A DNA stretch of 42,980 nt, taken from assembly GCA_001179505.1 (NCBI GenBank), contig CDMY01000611.1, positions 1 to 42,980 of the forward strand. The letters are read 5' to 3'. Source of the DNA: Vitrella brassicaformis. Lineage: Eukaryota; Sar; Vitrellaceae. The notes below the pieces were generated by a model. That model saw nothing but the letters and a program-made list of their open reading frames with translations, was not told where the DNA came from and ran no database searches. Both the position numbers and the translations under genes were made by a program. Positions within the stretch are counted from its first letter, which is position 1. The number at the start of each line of letters is the position of its first letter. Positions 29,731 through 39,446 of the stretch are shown piece by piece.

Positions 29731-29935
29731 AAGGCCGGTAAGAGCCTTCCCGAATCAGTTGAATAGCTGAGGATCAACTGGGCGGTAAGTCGTAGAGTCA
29801 AGAGTGCTTTCACTTCACTGAGACGGACAGGTCACACATTAGTGATATACTGGTGTCTATCCATAGGATGCATCGTCAGGCTACATGGACACAGATCTGC
29901 TTCGGTGATGGCTGGACAGATCGCTCTGCACTGCC
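29731..29935 (-). repeat. LTR-like segment, minus orientation, copy 2
   Basis: Same sequence as at 28105-28286, in the second duplication unit. Here the match to 40 kb extends a little further (agccatcaccgaag is shared). The reverse complement beginning tgtttggcagtgc at about 29935 could be the LTR 5' end (TG start), but no target-site duplication was found by eye. Confidence 0.45.
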
Positions 29936-30258
29936 AAACATCCATATACTCATGCATTTATGCATCTACATGACCCGTGGCCAACAAAGATCCACTCTCT
30001 AGCTCGCATTCCTCCCTAGTTCGCCTTGCTGGCTGGTTTTGACATCCACTGCTGCAGTATAGTTTATTTCGGAGCCATTTTTACGGACGATCACTTCGAT
30101 CGACAACTTGAACAGGAGGGGTCCGCCAGAGGCAGAAGCTGAAGGACGAGCATTTGAAGCACTTGCGCCGGCTTGCCCGCATTCTGCAGAGTTGCCGACA
30201 CGACTGGACTTGCCTTCGCCTCTCCGGCAAGCTTCTTGGTGGAACTAAGCTCGCCGCT

Positions 30259-31348
30259 ATGGGAAGACTGCGGTCGTATCTGTTTTTTCTACTCATCGGC
30301 TCGGTGCTGGCCACTTCGGGAAACTTTCCAGCCGGTTTCCTTCGGATTCCATCGCGTCGTCCGGTGGCACGGAGGGCCGGCGAAAAGCTAAGGAGCTAAA
30401 CATTGGAGAAATATATGATTGAGATACCCACTTTCTCCTCCGACGGCGTCACCTCTCCACAACCCCACGAGGAGGTCACAGGCCGAATCTGGCCTCCTAC
30501 TTTACTGTTTAGATTCCCCGAGGATGAAGTCGAGGCTTACAAGACGAAGGATAGCTTCGACATTTCCTTTTCTAGCGGTGGAACGCGGTCAGCCGCAATG
30601 ACGATGGGCCAGCTCCGCGTATTGAAGCGATTTGGCATTCTGCAACAGGCGAAATACATCTCCTGTGCCTCCGGAGGGTTGTGAGCGGCGGTGCTTTTCA
30701 CGTACCTGGACAAGAACGCTTCACATGAGAGCTTCCTTGGAAAATGGGAGGAGCCGATGGATATCAAAGCCTGTGAGCTGAAGCGAGAGCCAGACAAGGG
30801 GAGTTTGGCGGGGGCGATTTCGAATTCAGGCTTCATCGAACGCTGGTTCAAGAACCCCCCCCAGGAGAGCGACGAGCGTTATTCTAGGACGGTCGAGCGT
30901 ATCTTCCTGAAGCCCTTCGGACTTTTTGACCTAAAGAAGTTTTTCTCGCTAGACCAGGCTACCGTTAGGGAGATTCTCCAGTATAATACTAATACGAAGC
31001 TGCAAAAGAAAGATTTTTACACTGCCAAGGGCATCAAGGGCTATGACTATCGCCCGTACCTTCTGATCGGTGGGACTATCTTTATTCGACGCAAAGAAAA
31101 GGCAAAGTTGCTCAACTTCTTCTACCCGAAGCCAGCCCGCTACCACTTCGAGATGACACCACTATATATTGGCTCGGGCGCTTTCCATTTCAATGCTGGC
31201 CCTAAGGGCCGTCGACCTTGCTGAGAAGGGGTGGAACTACGAGAAGAATGTTGTTTTCAATGGGGGCGACGAGACGTTCGAAACATTCAAGAACAAGCTG
31301 ATCGAAAAGCATGAGAAAAATGTTCCCCCCTTCAACGACGAAAAATAA
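30259..31348 (+). pseudogene. Acylhydrolase (lysophospholipase/cPLA2-like) relic without introns
   Basis: The ATG at 30259 gives a hydrophobic leader ('LRSYLFFLLIGSVLATSGNF'), then a TAA at 30397-30399. In the same frame follow 'FDISFSSGGTRSAAMTMGQL' and 'KYISCASGGL'. In lysophospholipase-type acylhydrolases the GGTRS loop is the oxyanion region and the Ser in S-x-S-G-G is the nucleophile. A TGA at 30682-30684 follows directly, where relatives have Ser-Trp. The frame reopens with 'VLFTYLDKNASHESFLGKW' and runs to about 31200, where another frame change leads to 'RAVDLAEKGWNYEKNVVF' and a stop at 31346. Two in-frame stops and a frameshift mark a pseudogene. The absence of introns over 1.1 kb, unlike neighbouring genes, could mean a retrocopy. 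Family assignment is from recall. Confidence 0.45.
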
Positions 31349-31484
31349 GCCAAAAAAAGTATGGCTTGATGAGCCACAAGGAAGCAATAAAAAAGATACG
31401 ACGATCCTGAACTCGAATCAGACAGGACGCGCCTGCACTTATTGACTTGGATCCAGTGTATGTAGATGTTAGCACGCAGACATT

Positions 31485-31700
31485 TATGATATAAACGCAC
31501 TCCAAGTCGACACGTGCATGCGCAGGGGTGCGCACACAGACATTCGTCAGATACACACACTTCAAGTCGAGACGTGCATGCGCACATAGACATTCATCAT
31601 GTACACACTCCAAGCTGCAAGTCCAAACGTGCATGCGCCAGTGTGCGCATACAGAAATTCAAACTTGCATGCGCAAGTGTGCGCATTCGACTTCATTTTC
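31485..31700. repeat. Second minisatellite cluster of the 20.6-22.1 kb family, inverted
   Basis: About four units with cactccaagtcgacacgtgc, cacttcaagtcgagacgtgc, cactccaag..caagtccaaacgtgc and gtgcgcatacagaaattc. These are the reverse complement of the core gcgtcgacttggagtg and its B variant. Orientation is opposite to the main part of the first array. Confidence 0.85.
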
Positions 31701-31834
31701 ATCGGCGCAAAGGGTGAGAACATACCGAGGACATGAGCTCTTGAGACGAATTGAGACAACTCGCACGCAGGAAGGCGGAAACTTTGTCAATTCACGATCA
31801 TCTTTCTATCGTGCTTAGTGGTTGGTGTGTTCAG

Positions 31835-32790
31835 GCCTGGCTATCGACCCTCAGGACAAGGGCAGCCTCACTTTAGCCCAGCACGGCACGACTCGGGTTT
31901 CAAAGCTCAAGCTCCAGCCGTTGATAGAGTTTGATGGCAGTGTGGTGCGCATCAAACTCTACGAAACCGTCGTCGACAACTTCCAAGACATGTGGAAGTT
32001 GTCGCCCTTTAGCAGCCCCGACACGTGTAAGTACGCCACGCCATTCCTCCCTGCACGCCACACACAGGCGGACGCAATTTGTGTGTGCGGTTGCCTCCCT
32101 TTCCAACTTTGTGCGTGCAGCTTTTGGTCGGCAGGCGTTTTTCGGCGAGCCGCGTATTGCGGGCGACCAACGGAATGACGATAAATGCAGTATGTCATGG
32201 CTTGTCACCCCTCATCCTTCGTGTGTCGTGTCGTGTGGCCCCAGGGACTCACGAGGCGAGGGTGATATTCAACAAGATCTACCGGCCCAACGGCATTGGC
32301 ATCAGCAGTGATAACAAACTGATAACTGTGGGCGACAGCCTAAATAAGGAGTCCGACCTCACTGACTTACCGGCGACTTTCCCAAGTACGTCCATCTGTC
32401 TGTCTGTCACACTCACAGCCACACACACGCGCGGGCATCGTGACTGACCATGTATGTACGTATGTATGTGTGGTTGATGCAGGGTGGACCCGAACAACCC
32501 GCAGCTGTCTGACAACATTCTGCTCGTGTCTGAGAAGGAGTTTGCCGCCAAGGTGGACTTCATTAAGTCTGGCTTAATCGCCATCGACGTCTTCCCCCCC
32601 GGGTACGTTGGAGAAGACGTATTCCCCAAAGCCGACGATTGCCTGAAGCCGACGATGTTCATTCGGGTGATGCGGGCGCCCATATCCTCGCCGTGAACGC
32701 CGAAGTGGCGCCAATCTGGCCGACGCATCAAGCCGGGCATTTCCAGATGCCACTGATTCATGTCATATCCACCGGCGGGCAAATACCCGG
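31835..32790 (+). pseudogene. SMP-30/gluconolactonase-like beta-propeller relic
   Basis: Exons with splice signals: 31835-32026 ('GLAIDPQDKGSLTLAQHGTT', then 'LYETVVDNFQDMWKLSP'), 32121-32189 ('FGRQAFFGEPRIAGDQRN'), 32245-32385 ('IFNKIYRPNGIGISSDNKLI') and from about 32483 ('PNNPQLSDNILLVSEKEF'). The strings GLAIDP..HGTTRV and RPNGIGIS-x-D match the repeated strands of SMP-30/gluconolactonase or strictosidine-synthase-like propellers. The third and fourth exons do not join in phase, and another frame change lies near 32660-32690 before 'HILAVNAEVAPIWPTHQAG'. No start exon was found. Probably an inactive copy; a wrong exon boundary is the alternative. Confidence 0.35.
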
Positions 32791-33380
32791 ACTACTCAGT
32801 GTTTTGTTGCGTTTTTGTGCGGTGCGCTGTGTGTGCAATGTTCTCTCGTGTCTGCTGTCTCTGTGTGTCTGTCTGGGTGGTAGTGGTGGGGATTGGGAGA
32901 AAAGGAGACTTTTTCTTTCGCCAGCTGTGCTGTGTCTGGCATCGTGCTTTCCCCATAGCCGTCTGCTGAGTGACATGCGTGCGCTGTTGCATGTCTACCT
33001 GTATGCTGCCATCTCTCGCAGCGCCTTTGCAGATCTTCCTGCCTGCTTCTGCCCTCTTGCATGTTGCATGTTCCATATTGCGTGTTGCGTGCTGGACAAA
33101 CATGGGACCAGGCCGTTGGGCCACCTAGGGTTTTCGGTGAAACCGCTGCCGCTAAATATCATAAAATCGATCGAGACCAGACCTTCTCCCTCCATTCTAA
33201 CGGCCCCTGCGCATGTGTAGCATGCGTGAGTTTCCGTTTGCGTGTGCATGACAGACAATGGGACTACGCCAGCGGCCACATAAGAGATCTCACTGCCTGC
33301 CCCATATATCTGCCTATATATGTCTGCCTATGTGTCTATATATATGTGTCTGGCTGGCTCTGTTTTGGATGCACACGTAC
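32790..33380. other. Low-information stretch holding the second dispersed-repeat copy
   Basis: TG- and CTGT-rich sequence with no exon that I trust. Bases 33030-33160 are the plus-orientation copy of the repeat at 22975-23160. A small (ta)n run lies at 33304-33346. Confidence 0.45.
33030..33160 (+). repeat. Dispersed repeat copy 2 (plus orientation)
   Basis: Matches the reverse complement of 22975-23160, including runs of gcatgttgcatgtt and tgaaaccgctgcc; the encoded peptide is 'DKHGTRPLGHLGFSVKPLP'. Confidence 0.55.
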
Positions 33381-33665
33381 CTGTCTCTCTCCCTGTAGGT
33401 GAAGTCCCTGCAGTAGTTGGAGCAGACCATGTGGCTTCAGCCCTCTGTCTTGGAAACCACCGCGCCGCAATGAGGACACACATTCATCCGGTGATGCTGA
33501 ATAACTCGGTGTATGAATCACACACAACACACAAAGATACACACACACACACACACACACATCATGCAGCGATCTATCTCTTGGTATCGGAGGAATGCCC
33601 TTTCGCCCCGTGGGTTTTCGGCCGCAAGTTTCTGCTGAATTTGCTGACTGCATGCATGTAGGTAA
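33381..33665 (-). pseudogene. RBR-type (IBR) zinc-finger exons with a stop in place of a zinc Cys
   Basis: On the minus strand the exon 33381-33496 (acceptor ttattcag, donor gtacgt) reads 'MNVCPHCGAVVSKTEG', a TGA, then 'SHMVCSNYCRDFTYRERD'. This is the IBR pattern CP-x-C..V-x-K..G-C-x-HM-x-C..C..F of RING-between-RING ubiquitin ligases, with the Cys expected after the Gly replaced by a stop. The preceding exon near 33580-33665 could give 'GERAFLRYQEIDRCM', in keeping with the helix before an IBR. A (TG)n intron lies between them. No RING1 or catalytic RING2 exon was identified, so this is a fragment. Confidence 0.4.
33536..33563. repeat. (AC)n microsatellite
   Basis: A run of about 12 ac dinucleotides, in the intron between the two IBR-like exons. 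Confidence 0.9.
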
Positions 33666-33849
33666 GTGCACCTCGAACGCGATGGCCTGATTGTCTGTAT
33701 GTCTGTGTGTCTGTATGTGTTGGACGGGCTTCATCTTCTCTGCGCTCGCTCGACGTAAGCCCCTTTGAGTACACACACCTCTCCCTTCATTCGTTATGTC
33801 GTTCGACGAGCCCGTAAGACCTGCCACACAAGGTGTCTCGCCTATGCCT

Positions 33850-34713
33850 TCGCGCATGGGCAGGGGCTCCCAGCCCCCGATGAGCCTTCGGGGGTTTAGA
33901 GCGGGAAGTCACCGACGACTATTGATTCGATCCAGCTTGCAATGAATGCGAAGTCAGTTTGTGAGATGGTGCAGTGTGTTGAATGATGTATCTCACTTTT
34001 CGTGTCATCTATAGCTGCAGACCTCTGTAACCTCATGGCCAATGCGATGCAGCCGTCAAATGATGAAGCGGCATGAAGAGTGTGTGAAACTTGTTGTGCC
34101 TCAGAATAAATCAATGGTAACGAATTCATTGTCAAAGACACAATTTATCAAACAGAATAAGCCCGAGCGCGCCACGTCGAAAGCATTATCGCCCACACTC
34201 ACATACAAGGTCTGTCTGACACCGTAGGTGACATGACACAGTACAGAGGCGAGGCGCTGATTTCAGAGTGAAGAGGGCAGAAGGATGAGAGAAGAAAGGC
34301 GAAGCGACCCTTTTCCCAAAAAGGCATTTCACGATTTGGACGCTTTCAGGCTCTCCATCTGACAGGCTTCTTAATCACCCCCATCAACGGTACACCGGGT
34401 GATTTGCATGCGGTCAAAGTGTGTATGTACCTTCCTCCAAGAAGACGATCACGGATGAGAAATAGAGGGTGTAGTCCTTCAAAAAGACGGTCACGGATGA
34501 CCAACAGAGGGGGCAGTAAAGTTCAAAAGTAAGAATCCCAATCACGCTCGTACGCGGCATGGAAACGACAGTGGATGCAGAATTGGAGGCCGGTGGAAGA
34601 GAGAAACAGCAAAGCACTCTCTTGCTATGCTATTAGCGCAACCGTACTCTCAGGAGCAGCACCCTTGTGAGTCGCAATCGACTTCAGACCGCCAGAATAT
34701 CTAGAAGCACTCA
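33850..34713. other. Stretch without a supported gene; contains a short tandem duplication
   Basis: No coding series was found over about 860 bases. A GC hairpin (cccccgatgagccttcggggg) lies near 33877-33897. Near 34440-34520 a unit of about 44 bases is repeated with changes (agacgatcacggatga then agacggtcacggatga). Confidence 0.5.
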
Positions 34714-35010
34714 GTGATGCATATGCTCGACCATATGATGTCGAGAGCAAAAGAAAAGCGAACACGTCTGGATGACGAAGAGAAAGCCGCAAAGAAAAGA
34801 CAGTTCTCGTCATTCGTATCTTTCATACAGTTCTTATACTCCTTATCGCGTAGAAGACCAATCATGCCTACACGCCGAGTGTCTACATACGTACAAGTCG
34901 GAACGACGAAGGCACATGCAGTGAGACGAAAAAGGAACTTTCTGTATGAACCAAGAAATCATGAAAACAACGTAGCCCCATACCACCATGCGCACTATGC
35001 GATAGAATGA
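34714..35010 (+). CDS. Possible small basic protein (98 aa), unrecognised
   Basis: An open frame with ATG codons at 34714 and after gives a Lys/Arg-rich product ('AKEKRTRLDDEEKAAKKRQF') with one weakly hydrophobic stretch ('FVSFIQFLYSL'). No family, signal peptide or intron is recognised. It may be a chance frame. Confidence 0.2.
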   Translation: MMHMLDHMMSRAKEKRTRLDDEEKAAKKRQFSSFVSFIQFLYSLSRRRPIMPTRRVSTYVQVGTTKAHAVRRKRNFLYEPRNHENNVAPYHHAHYAIE

Positions 35011-35235
35011 GGGAGGTCTCAAATTGACAGTAAGAAAGTACATAAGAAAGCGGCACTGCAAAAAGGGGCGACTATGAAGCCTCCTTGCCAGACCTGCCTC
35101 CCTCTTGTGGAGATGTTGAAAGAGCACGATTTGTCCTGCACTTCCGGTTCGGACGCCTGAAGGACAACAGCAAGTAGCAACCGTCGGGAACGACTGGGCA
35201 CTATGTCGGCAGACCACTGCTCTGTGTTCGTTTAC

Positions 35236-35502
35236 CTATTGTGCTGCAGTATCAGACTGCTCAATGCCGGTCACAGCACCAGCAAGTTCACGGGGGACTT
35301 CTGCATCACCCTTGTAAGCCACTGCTCCTTTAGGCATGTCCTCTGGGGTCCGCAAGAGTTCACGACGCGTAGGGCGGCAGCAGGCACCCGATGGTAGGCA
35401 GTAAGGAGGAGAACATCCGGAACCAGGGCAAGGGACACACTGTTGCACCGACGGCTGAAGGACGGCCAAAAGAATGACGAGAGCCAAGACGAGCTTCATC
35501 AT
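35236..35502 (-). CDS. Small secreted Cys-rich protein (88 aa)
   Basis: The ATG at 35502 (or the adjacent one at 35499) opens 'MMKLVLALVILLAVLQPSVQ', a strong signal peptide with a likely cleavage after about residue 19. The mature part starts with closely spaced Cys ('CVPCPGSGCSPPYCLPSGAC') and ends in a charged tail to the stop at 35236. It is a single exon. Upstream in-frame ATG at 35541 would put a less favourable leader before the signal peptide. The product is probably secreted; no family is recognised. Similar short Cys-rich secreted proteins are common in alveolates. Confidence 0.5.
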   Translation of the reverse strand: MMKLVLALVILLAVLQPSVQQCVPCPGSGCSPPYCLPSGACCRPTRRELLRTPEDMPKGAVAYKGDAEVPRELAGAVTGIEQSDTAAQ

Positions 35503-35794
35503 GCTTGCGGGGTGGATGAAGAGGCAATTCAAAGCTGGCAATAGACACGAAGGAGTTCGTCGATCCGCAGGGAGAAGAAAGTTCTCGCCCTCCCGTTTTT
35601 CCTTCGCAGATCAGCCTTTTGAACGCTGAGATCTCTGGGTTCGGCCGCTGAACGGACCTCTCTTGTACCTCATCTCTAAGGGCAAGGACGTGCCGCTGAC
35701 AGTTCGAGGTTCCCGGCTGCTCTCCTTCCGGACGATAGATCTGACTTCTCCCGCCCATCCGAGCGGTCCTGCCCTGCTCCAGGACCCGAGCGGG

Positions 35795-36866
35795 ATGGCG
35801 ACAAGAGTGCCGCCCGCCTATCCGCCACCAGGAGATCCTCCCGACTCGGCCATGCAGCCATTCTCGCAACCGGAGGACTCCCAGTCAGCCCCTCGCGCTC
35901 GTCACCTCGTGCTCGTCACTCGTCACCAGTCCTTCCTTTCTGCCTGGACCTCCCACGGCGTGGATGACTCCCGCGCGCAGACCTTCCACGTGGCGTTCAT
36001 GATGATTCGGTGGTCGGGAGGAGTGGAAGCGGCGCGCACGGCGCTCGACAACCTCACCCGGCAGGCATTCGGCGACCCCGCCATGCGGGAGGCGGTGAAG
36101 GCGGCCTCCTCGCCGCTACTGATTGGCATCGCCGAGTCGCTCGAGTACTCATCCGACCCCGGGTCGTCGCCGAAGCGAAAACGGCGGTGCCAACGGGGCA
36201 AGAAGGGTCGCCCGATCTGGTCGGGGGGCGGCTTCGATGCGTCCTAGGGCTTTCCAGGGCGCCGGCCGCCCAATCAGCGGCGGCGGTGCCCTCCTACCCC
36301 GCCGCCACCGCCATCGCCACACCCTCAGCAGGGGAGTCATCGGACGAGTCCCTCGACGAGTCGCCGGTGGAGGCCGCCCCTCTGGAACGCCTGCCCACCC
36401 CCAGTGCCCTCTTCCGCGACCAATGGAGACAGCGGAAACGCCTCCGGAAGTGCTTCGGCTCTCCTTCCCCCCCACCGGACCTCCGCCGGCCGCTCACTCG
36501 CAGCTCGAACGGCTCCCGCACTGCCCTCTCCCGCCGCGCATGCGGTCCTCCCGGGAGTCCTCACCCGCGCCCATCCCGTCGCCTCCAGTCTCGTCCTCCG
36601 AGCACACCTGCGCAAACTACAGCCCAACTCGACAGCGGCCGGCGTGCGGAGCCGGCTGCGGCAGGGGGCTCGTTCATCGGCCACGGCCCTGCTGCGGCAG
36701 CCGCTGGACCGGCCAACGCGGCTAGTGCCGGATCTGGGCACGCAGGGATCCGATGGCAACGATAGGGATGCGGACATGGACGGATGGGGGGACGGGGAAG
36801 AGGATGAGGACGAAAACGGCAGCCGGTACCCCCTGCCTGTGGCCGCCCTCCAGCAGCTCGCGACTT
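35795..36866 (+). pseudogene. Low-complexity protein-coding series with frame changes
   Basis: The ATG at 35795 opens 151 codons, including 'FHVAFMMIRWSGGVEAARTA' and a basic 'PKRKRRCQRGKKGR', ending in TAG at 36245. Protein-like sequence continues in another frame with 'AGESSDESLDESPVEAAPLE' (about 36325-36385) and then in a third with 'DADMDGWGDGEEDEDENGSR' (about 36770-36830) to a TGA at 36866. The composition is very GC-rich and Pro/Ser/Arg-rich. Either introns that I cannot place or indels join these parts. It directly precedes a retroelement fragment and might belong to that element or to a host gene. No domain is recognised. Confidence 0.3.
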
Positions 36867-36959
36867 GAGACATCAGCCATTCATGCAAGGGCAGATCCCC
36901 ACGATCAACAAATGGGTCGCCCGTCGGGAGTTCGCTATTCGCGCCGCCCGCGCCAACGC

Positions 36960-37560
36960 TGTAAGATGGTGAGAGGCAATGTAATCTTCCGGCACACGGA
37001 GGTGCTGGACGTCCTGTGCGACATCTCTGCTCAAGCATTCGGTGCCTCGGCAGTGAGGAAGGAGGTCGTGCTTATGGAGGGAGACGGGGAATGGCAAAGG
37101 GGCTGAAGGTGGACATGGTAGTGAGGGGTGTGTGGGAGTGGTAGAAGGATGCGTCGTTTGACCTTTGCGTGATCAACGCTGACGCGTCTTCCTACCGTCT
37201 CACCTCAATGACCTCCGTCATCCACAAGAACGCGCGAGACAAGAAGACAAAGCACCCGCGTGTCTGCGAGGATCGGTCCATCCAGTTCACCCTTCCTGTC
37301 GTCACCGTGGATGGAGTGTGGGAGAGAAAAGGCAGAGCACTTTTTCGATCGTGTGGTTGATACATTGCATTCCGAGTCTGGCTGGCATGAGAAGTCGCAT
37401 GGGCAAGTGTTGGGATGAGTGCGTGCTCGTGTGTCTGTTGCGCTGGCGCGTGGTGTGAGTGTTTGTATGGGTGGGGCATGTTTGTTGCTGATTAGTTGTT
37501 GACTGGTTGGTCTATGCAAGCTTTTCGATGGACTGATGGACAATTCGTGCCATCGCACTA
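36960..37560 (+). mobile_element. 3' fragment of the 24-27 kb retroelement family, plus orientation
   Basis: The frame from 36966 reads 'GNVIFRHTEVLDVLCDISAQ', matching 'GGLVIRRYNDVVDVLCDLSA' of the copy at 24.5 kb. After a frame change, 'KDASFDLCVINADASSYRLT' matches 'KDVSFDLCVTNADAPSYRTQ', ending 'RSIQFTLPVVTVDGVW'. A TAG at 37142-37144 interrupts the frame. The 3' tail (about 37430-37460, tgtctgttgcgctggcgcg) resembles that of copy 1. 5' truncation is typical of target-primed retrotransposition. The fragment is inactive. Confidence 0.65.
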
Positions 37561-38286
37561 TGCGTTGATACCTGTCTCTCATGACTCGCACACAAAGGGA
37601 ACGGAATGAAAGCTAGCTTGCTGGATTGTATTGGCATAGTGGTATTGCTTGGCTTCCCGCTTTTTCATGGTCGCTCCGACTTTCTGGTTGGCTGTATTGA
37701 TGGTCATGATGGATTGGCGCTCATTTTCGCCATGCCATGCATTTTCTACTTGTGTTCGCACTATCTGATTATCATCAGACTCTAGTCAATGGCCACCGAT
37801 CCTTTCAGGGAAACCCCTCCCCCTTTTTTCCCCATTTTTTATGTCTGTTCGGCACAAAGACATGACGCGTGCCTTGTCACTCTTTCTAATCAGCGCTTGT
37901 TTTAATCTCCACCCAGCGATAAATCCTGAGTAACTAACAAACTGTGACTGACGATGATGTAAGATCAATCAATGTTTTCTACAAAGTATGTGAGCATTGC
38001 GAAGTGAGTGAGACGTTATGCTGTTTCTCAATCAACTCAACAATTGACATTTGTCAACTGCTAGGGTATACAAGCATACTTCTTTCAGTCATACACCATG
38101 CCTGCAATTCAATCTTTGTCTCCATCTTCCTTATCCTCATCTCCCTCCTCCTCAAGTCCTCATCTGTATAGTCAGATTGTACATACAAGGTATGCATATC
38201 TATGTTTCCCTCCCTCCCTACCCTTCATGTTCAGAACATATACTATGTACCATCATCATCGTCGTCATCATTGTCAGCATATCCGT
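37561..38286. other. Stretch without a supported gene
   Basis: About 730 bases, more AT-rich than its surroundings, with a pyrimidine-rich tract at about 38110-38160 and a cat/cgt-rich run near 38247-38275. No exon or RNA gene is recognised. Confidence 0.45.
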
Positions 38287-39446
38287 CTAAGCCACCAGAC
38301 TGACCATCCTCATCTTCATACTGCAGAGAGACAGACGGACGAGAACAGGTACAGAAAGAATTTCACTGAGAAAATACAAACAACTCCAATCTTTCTCAGC
38401 GCCATCCCTTTTTCTGGCCTGCTCGTTTGATAACTCCAATACCATCCTCATAACGGACTCATTCTCGAAGTACCATCTATGACAATTGCCTCTCACTTGG
38501 TCCCAGAGAAGGAAGCGATGGGTTCCATGACCACGCAAATCGACCGGAACGCATCGTCGTACCCCATAAGTTCGATATTTCCCTATTCCCTCGGTCTTCC
38601 AGCACCCGTAGTCGAGCTAAGCGCTTGTACTGACATAGCCACGCCCGTACTGTGCGCAACGATGGTAATGTGAGTGTACAGAGGATCCTTCTTATTCACC
38701 ACGGCCAGGATCGCATTCTTCACACGGTCACAGATCATCGACCGCACTCGTGCGTCTTTAGTGGTCACAGCCTTGCTGAGAGGGGCATTGATCAGATACT
38801 TTCGGCCGAAATCAGTGACGTTGACGATAAAAAACAGTGGGGAGATCAAGAACATTATAATGGACGCCATCCATAGCGCCCAGCTGACGCAATAAAACCA
38901 GCTCAAATTGTTGGACAGCGGATTTTCACCACTGGGTGAGGCAGCGGCGATGAGAGTACACGGCTAAAAACAGTGTGCCGACGAACCACAGGAACAGGAC
39001 GAAGGCCGTGAGAAGAAACCCACATGCAAGTTTTCCCTTGTAGCAGCTGGCCCACATTGAGGAGCAGCACCAGAAGAAAATCAAGCATATGCCGCGCCAC
39101 ACCTGAATGGCCAAGTTCTCGTCGCCCATTTTATCGATAAAGTCGCCCCAGAAGGCCTCATATATATCGACACGGCAGCTGTTCTTCTTGATGAACACAC
39201 TGGTGCGGCTTGGGTGAGTTGGATGGTCGGTAAGGTTGGCGAGCCCCGTTTTCCTCATGCCTCTGACCAGCAACTTAAGCTTCTCATCCTTCACTATGTC
39301 GTCATAGCCGGGCACCAGGATGATCGCCCTCTGTTCCAGCACACGAGAAAGAGGAGTGAGATGCCTTGTGTCAGATATGTATTGTGTGCTTACATCTGGG
39401 TTGGGGGGGCGCTAGCCCTCTCCGTATCGGCATGCAAGACCTCCAT
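38287..39446 (-). CDS. Membrane-anchored alpha/beta-hydrolase (lipase-like) gene, four exons
   Basis: Exons that join in phase: 39394-39446, 38933-39328, 38606-38883 and 38287-38582, giving 340 codons. Introns are 65, 49 and 23 bases, all GT..AG on the minus strand. The N-terminal core has 'AIILVPGYDDIVKDEKLKLL', like the first strand and oxyanion loop of alpha/beta hydrolases. Two hydrophobic segments follow: 'GICLIFFWCCSSMWASCY' with 'LLTAFVLFLWFVGTLFLAVY', and 'ALWMASIIMFLISPLFFIV'. Then 'HITIVAHSTGVAMSVQAL' provides the nucleophile elbow (A-H-S-T-G, where G-x-S-x-G is usual). The last exon has 'GTHRFLLWDQVRGNCHRWYF', which would lie around the catalytic His. The product is probably a membrane-bound esterase or lipase; the substrate is unknown. 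The first exon and the 3' tail are the least certain parts. Confidence 0.55.

Larger units (their letters stand above)
26661..29912. repeat. Recent 1,626-bp tandem duplication (26661-28286 and 28287-29912)
   Basis: acgagcctcggtgg begins at 26661 and again at 28287; acaggtcacacattag begins at 28201 and again at 29827. Both pairs are 1,626 bases apart. I counted only about a dozen differences between copies, for example ggcaccctcgc versus ggcatctcgc, gtatgccgg versus gtataccgg, and aacgtaaatg versus aacggaaatg. Each unit holds the 5' part of the retroelement frame, its leader, a 60-base palindrome and LTR-like sequence. Confidence 0.9.

Noticed and set aside
26661-29912. The 1,626-bp repeats as the two LTRs of one element
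   Set aside because: They are directly adjacent with no internal region, and each contains coding sequence of the neighbouring RT element.
33877-33897. GC hairpin followed by a short T-run as a transcription terminator
   Set aside because: Intrinsic terminators are a bacterial device; this is nuclear eukaryotic sequence and no gene ends here.
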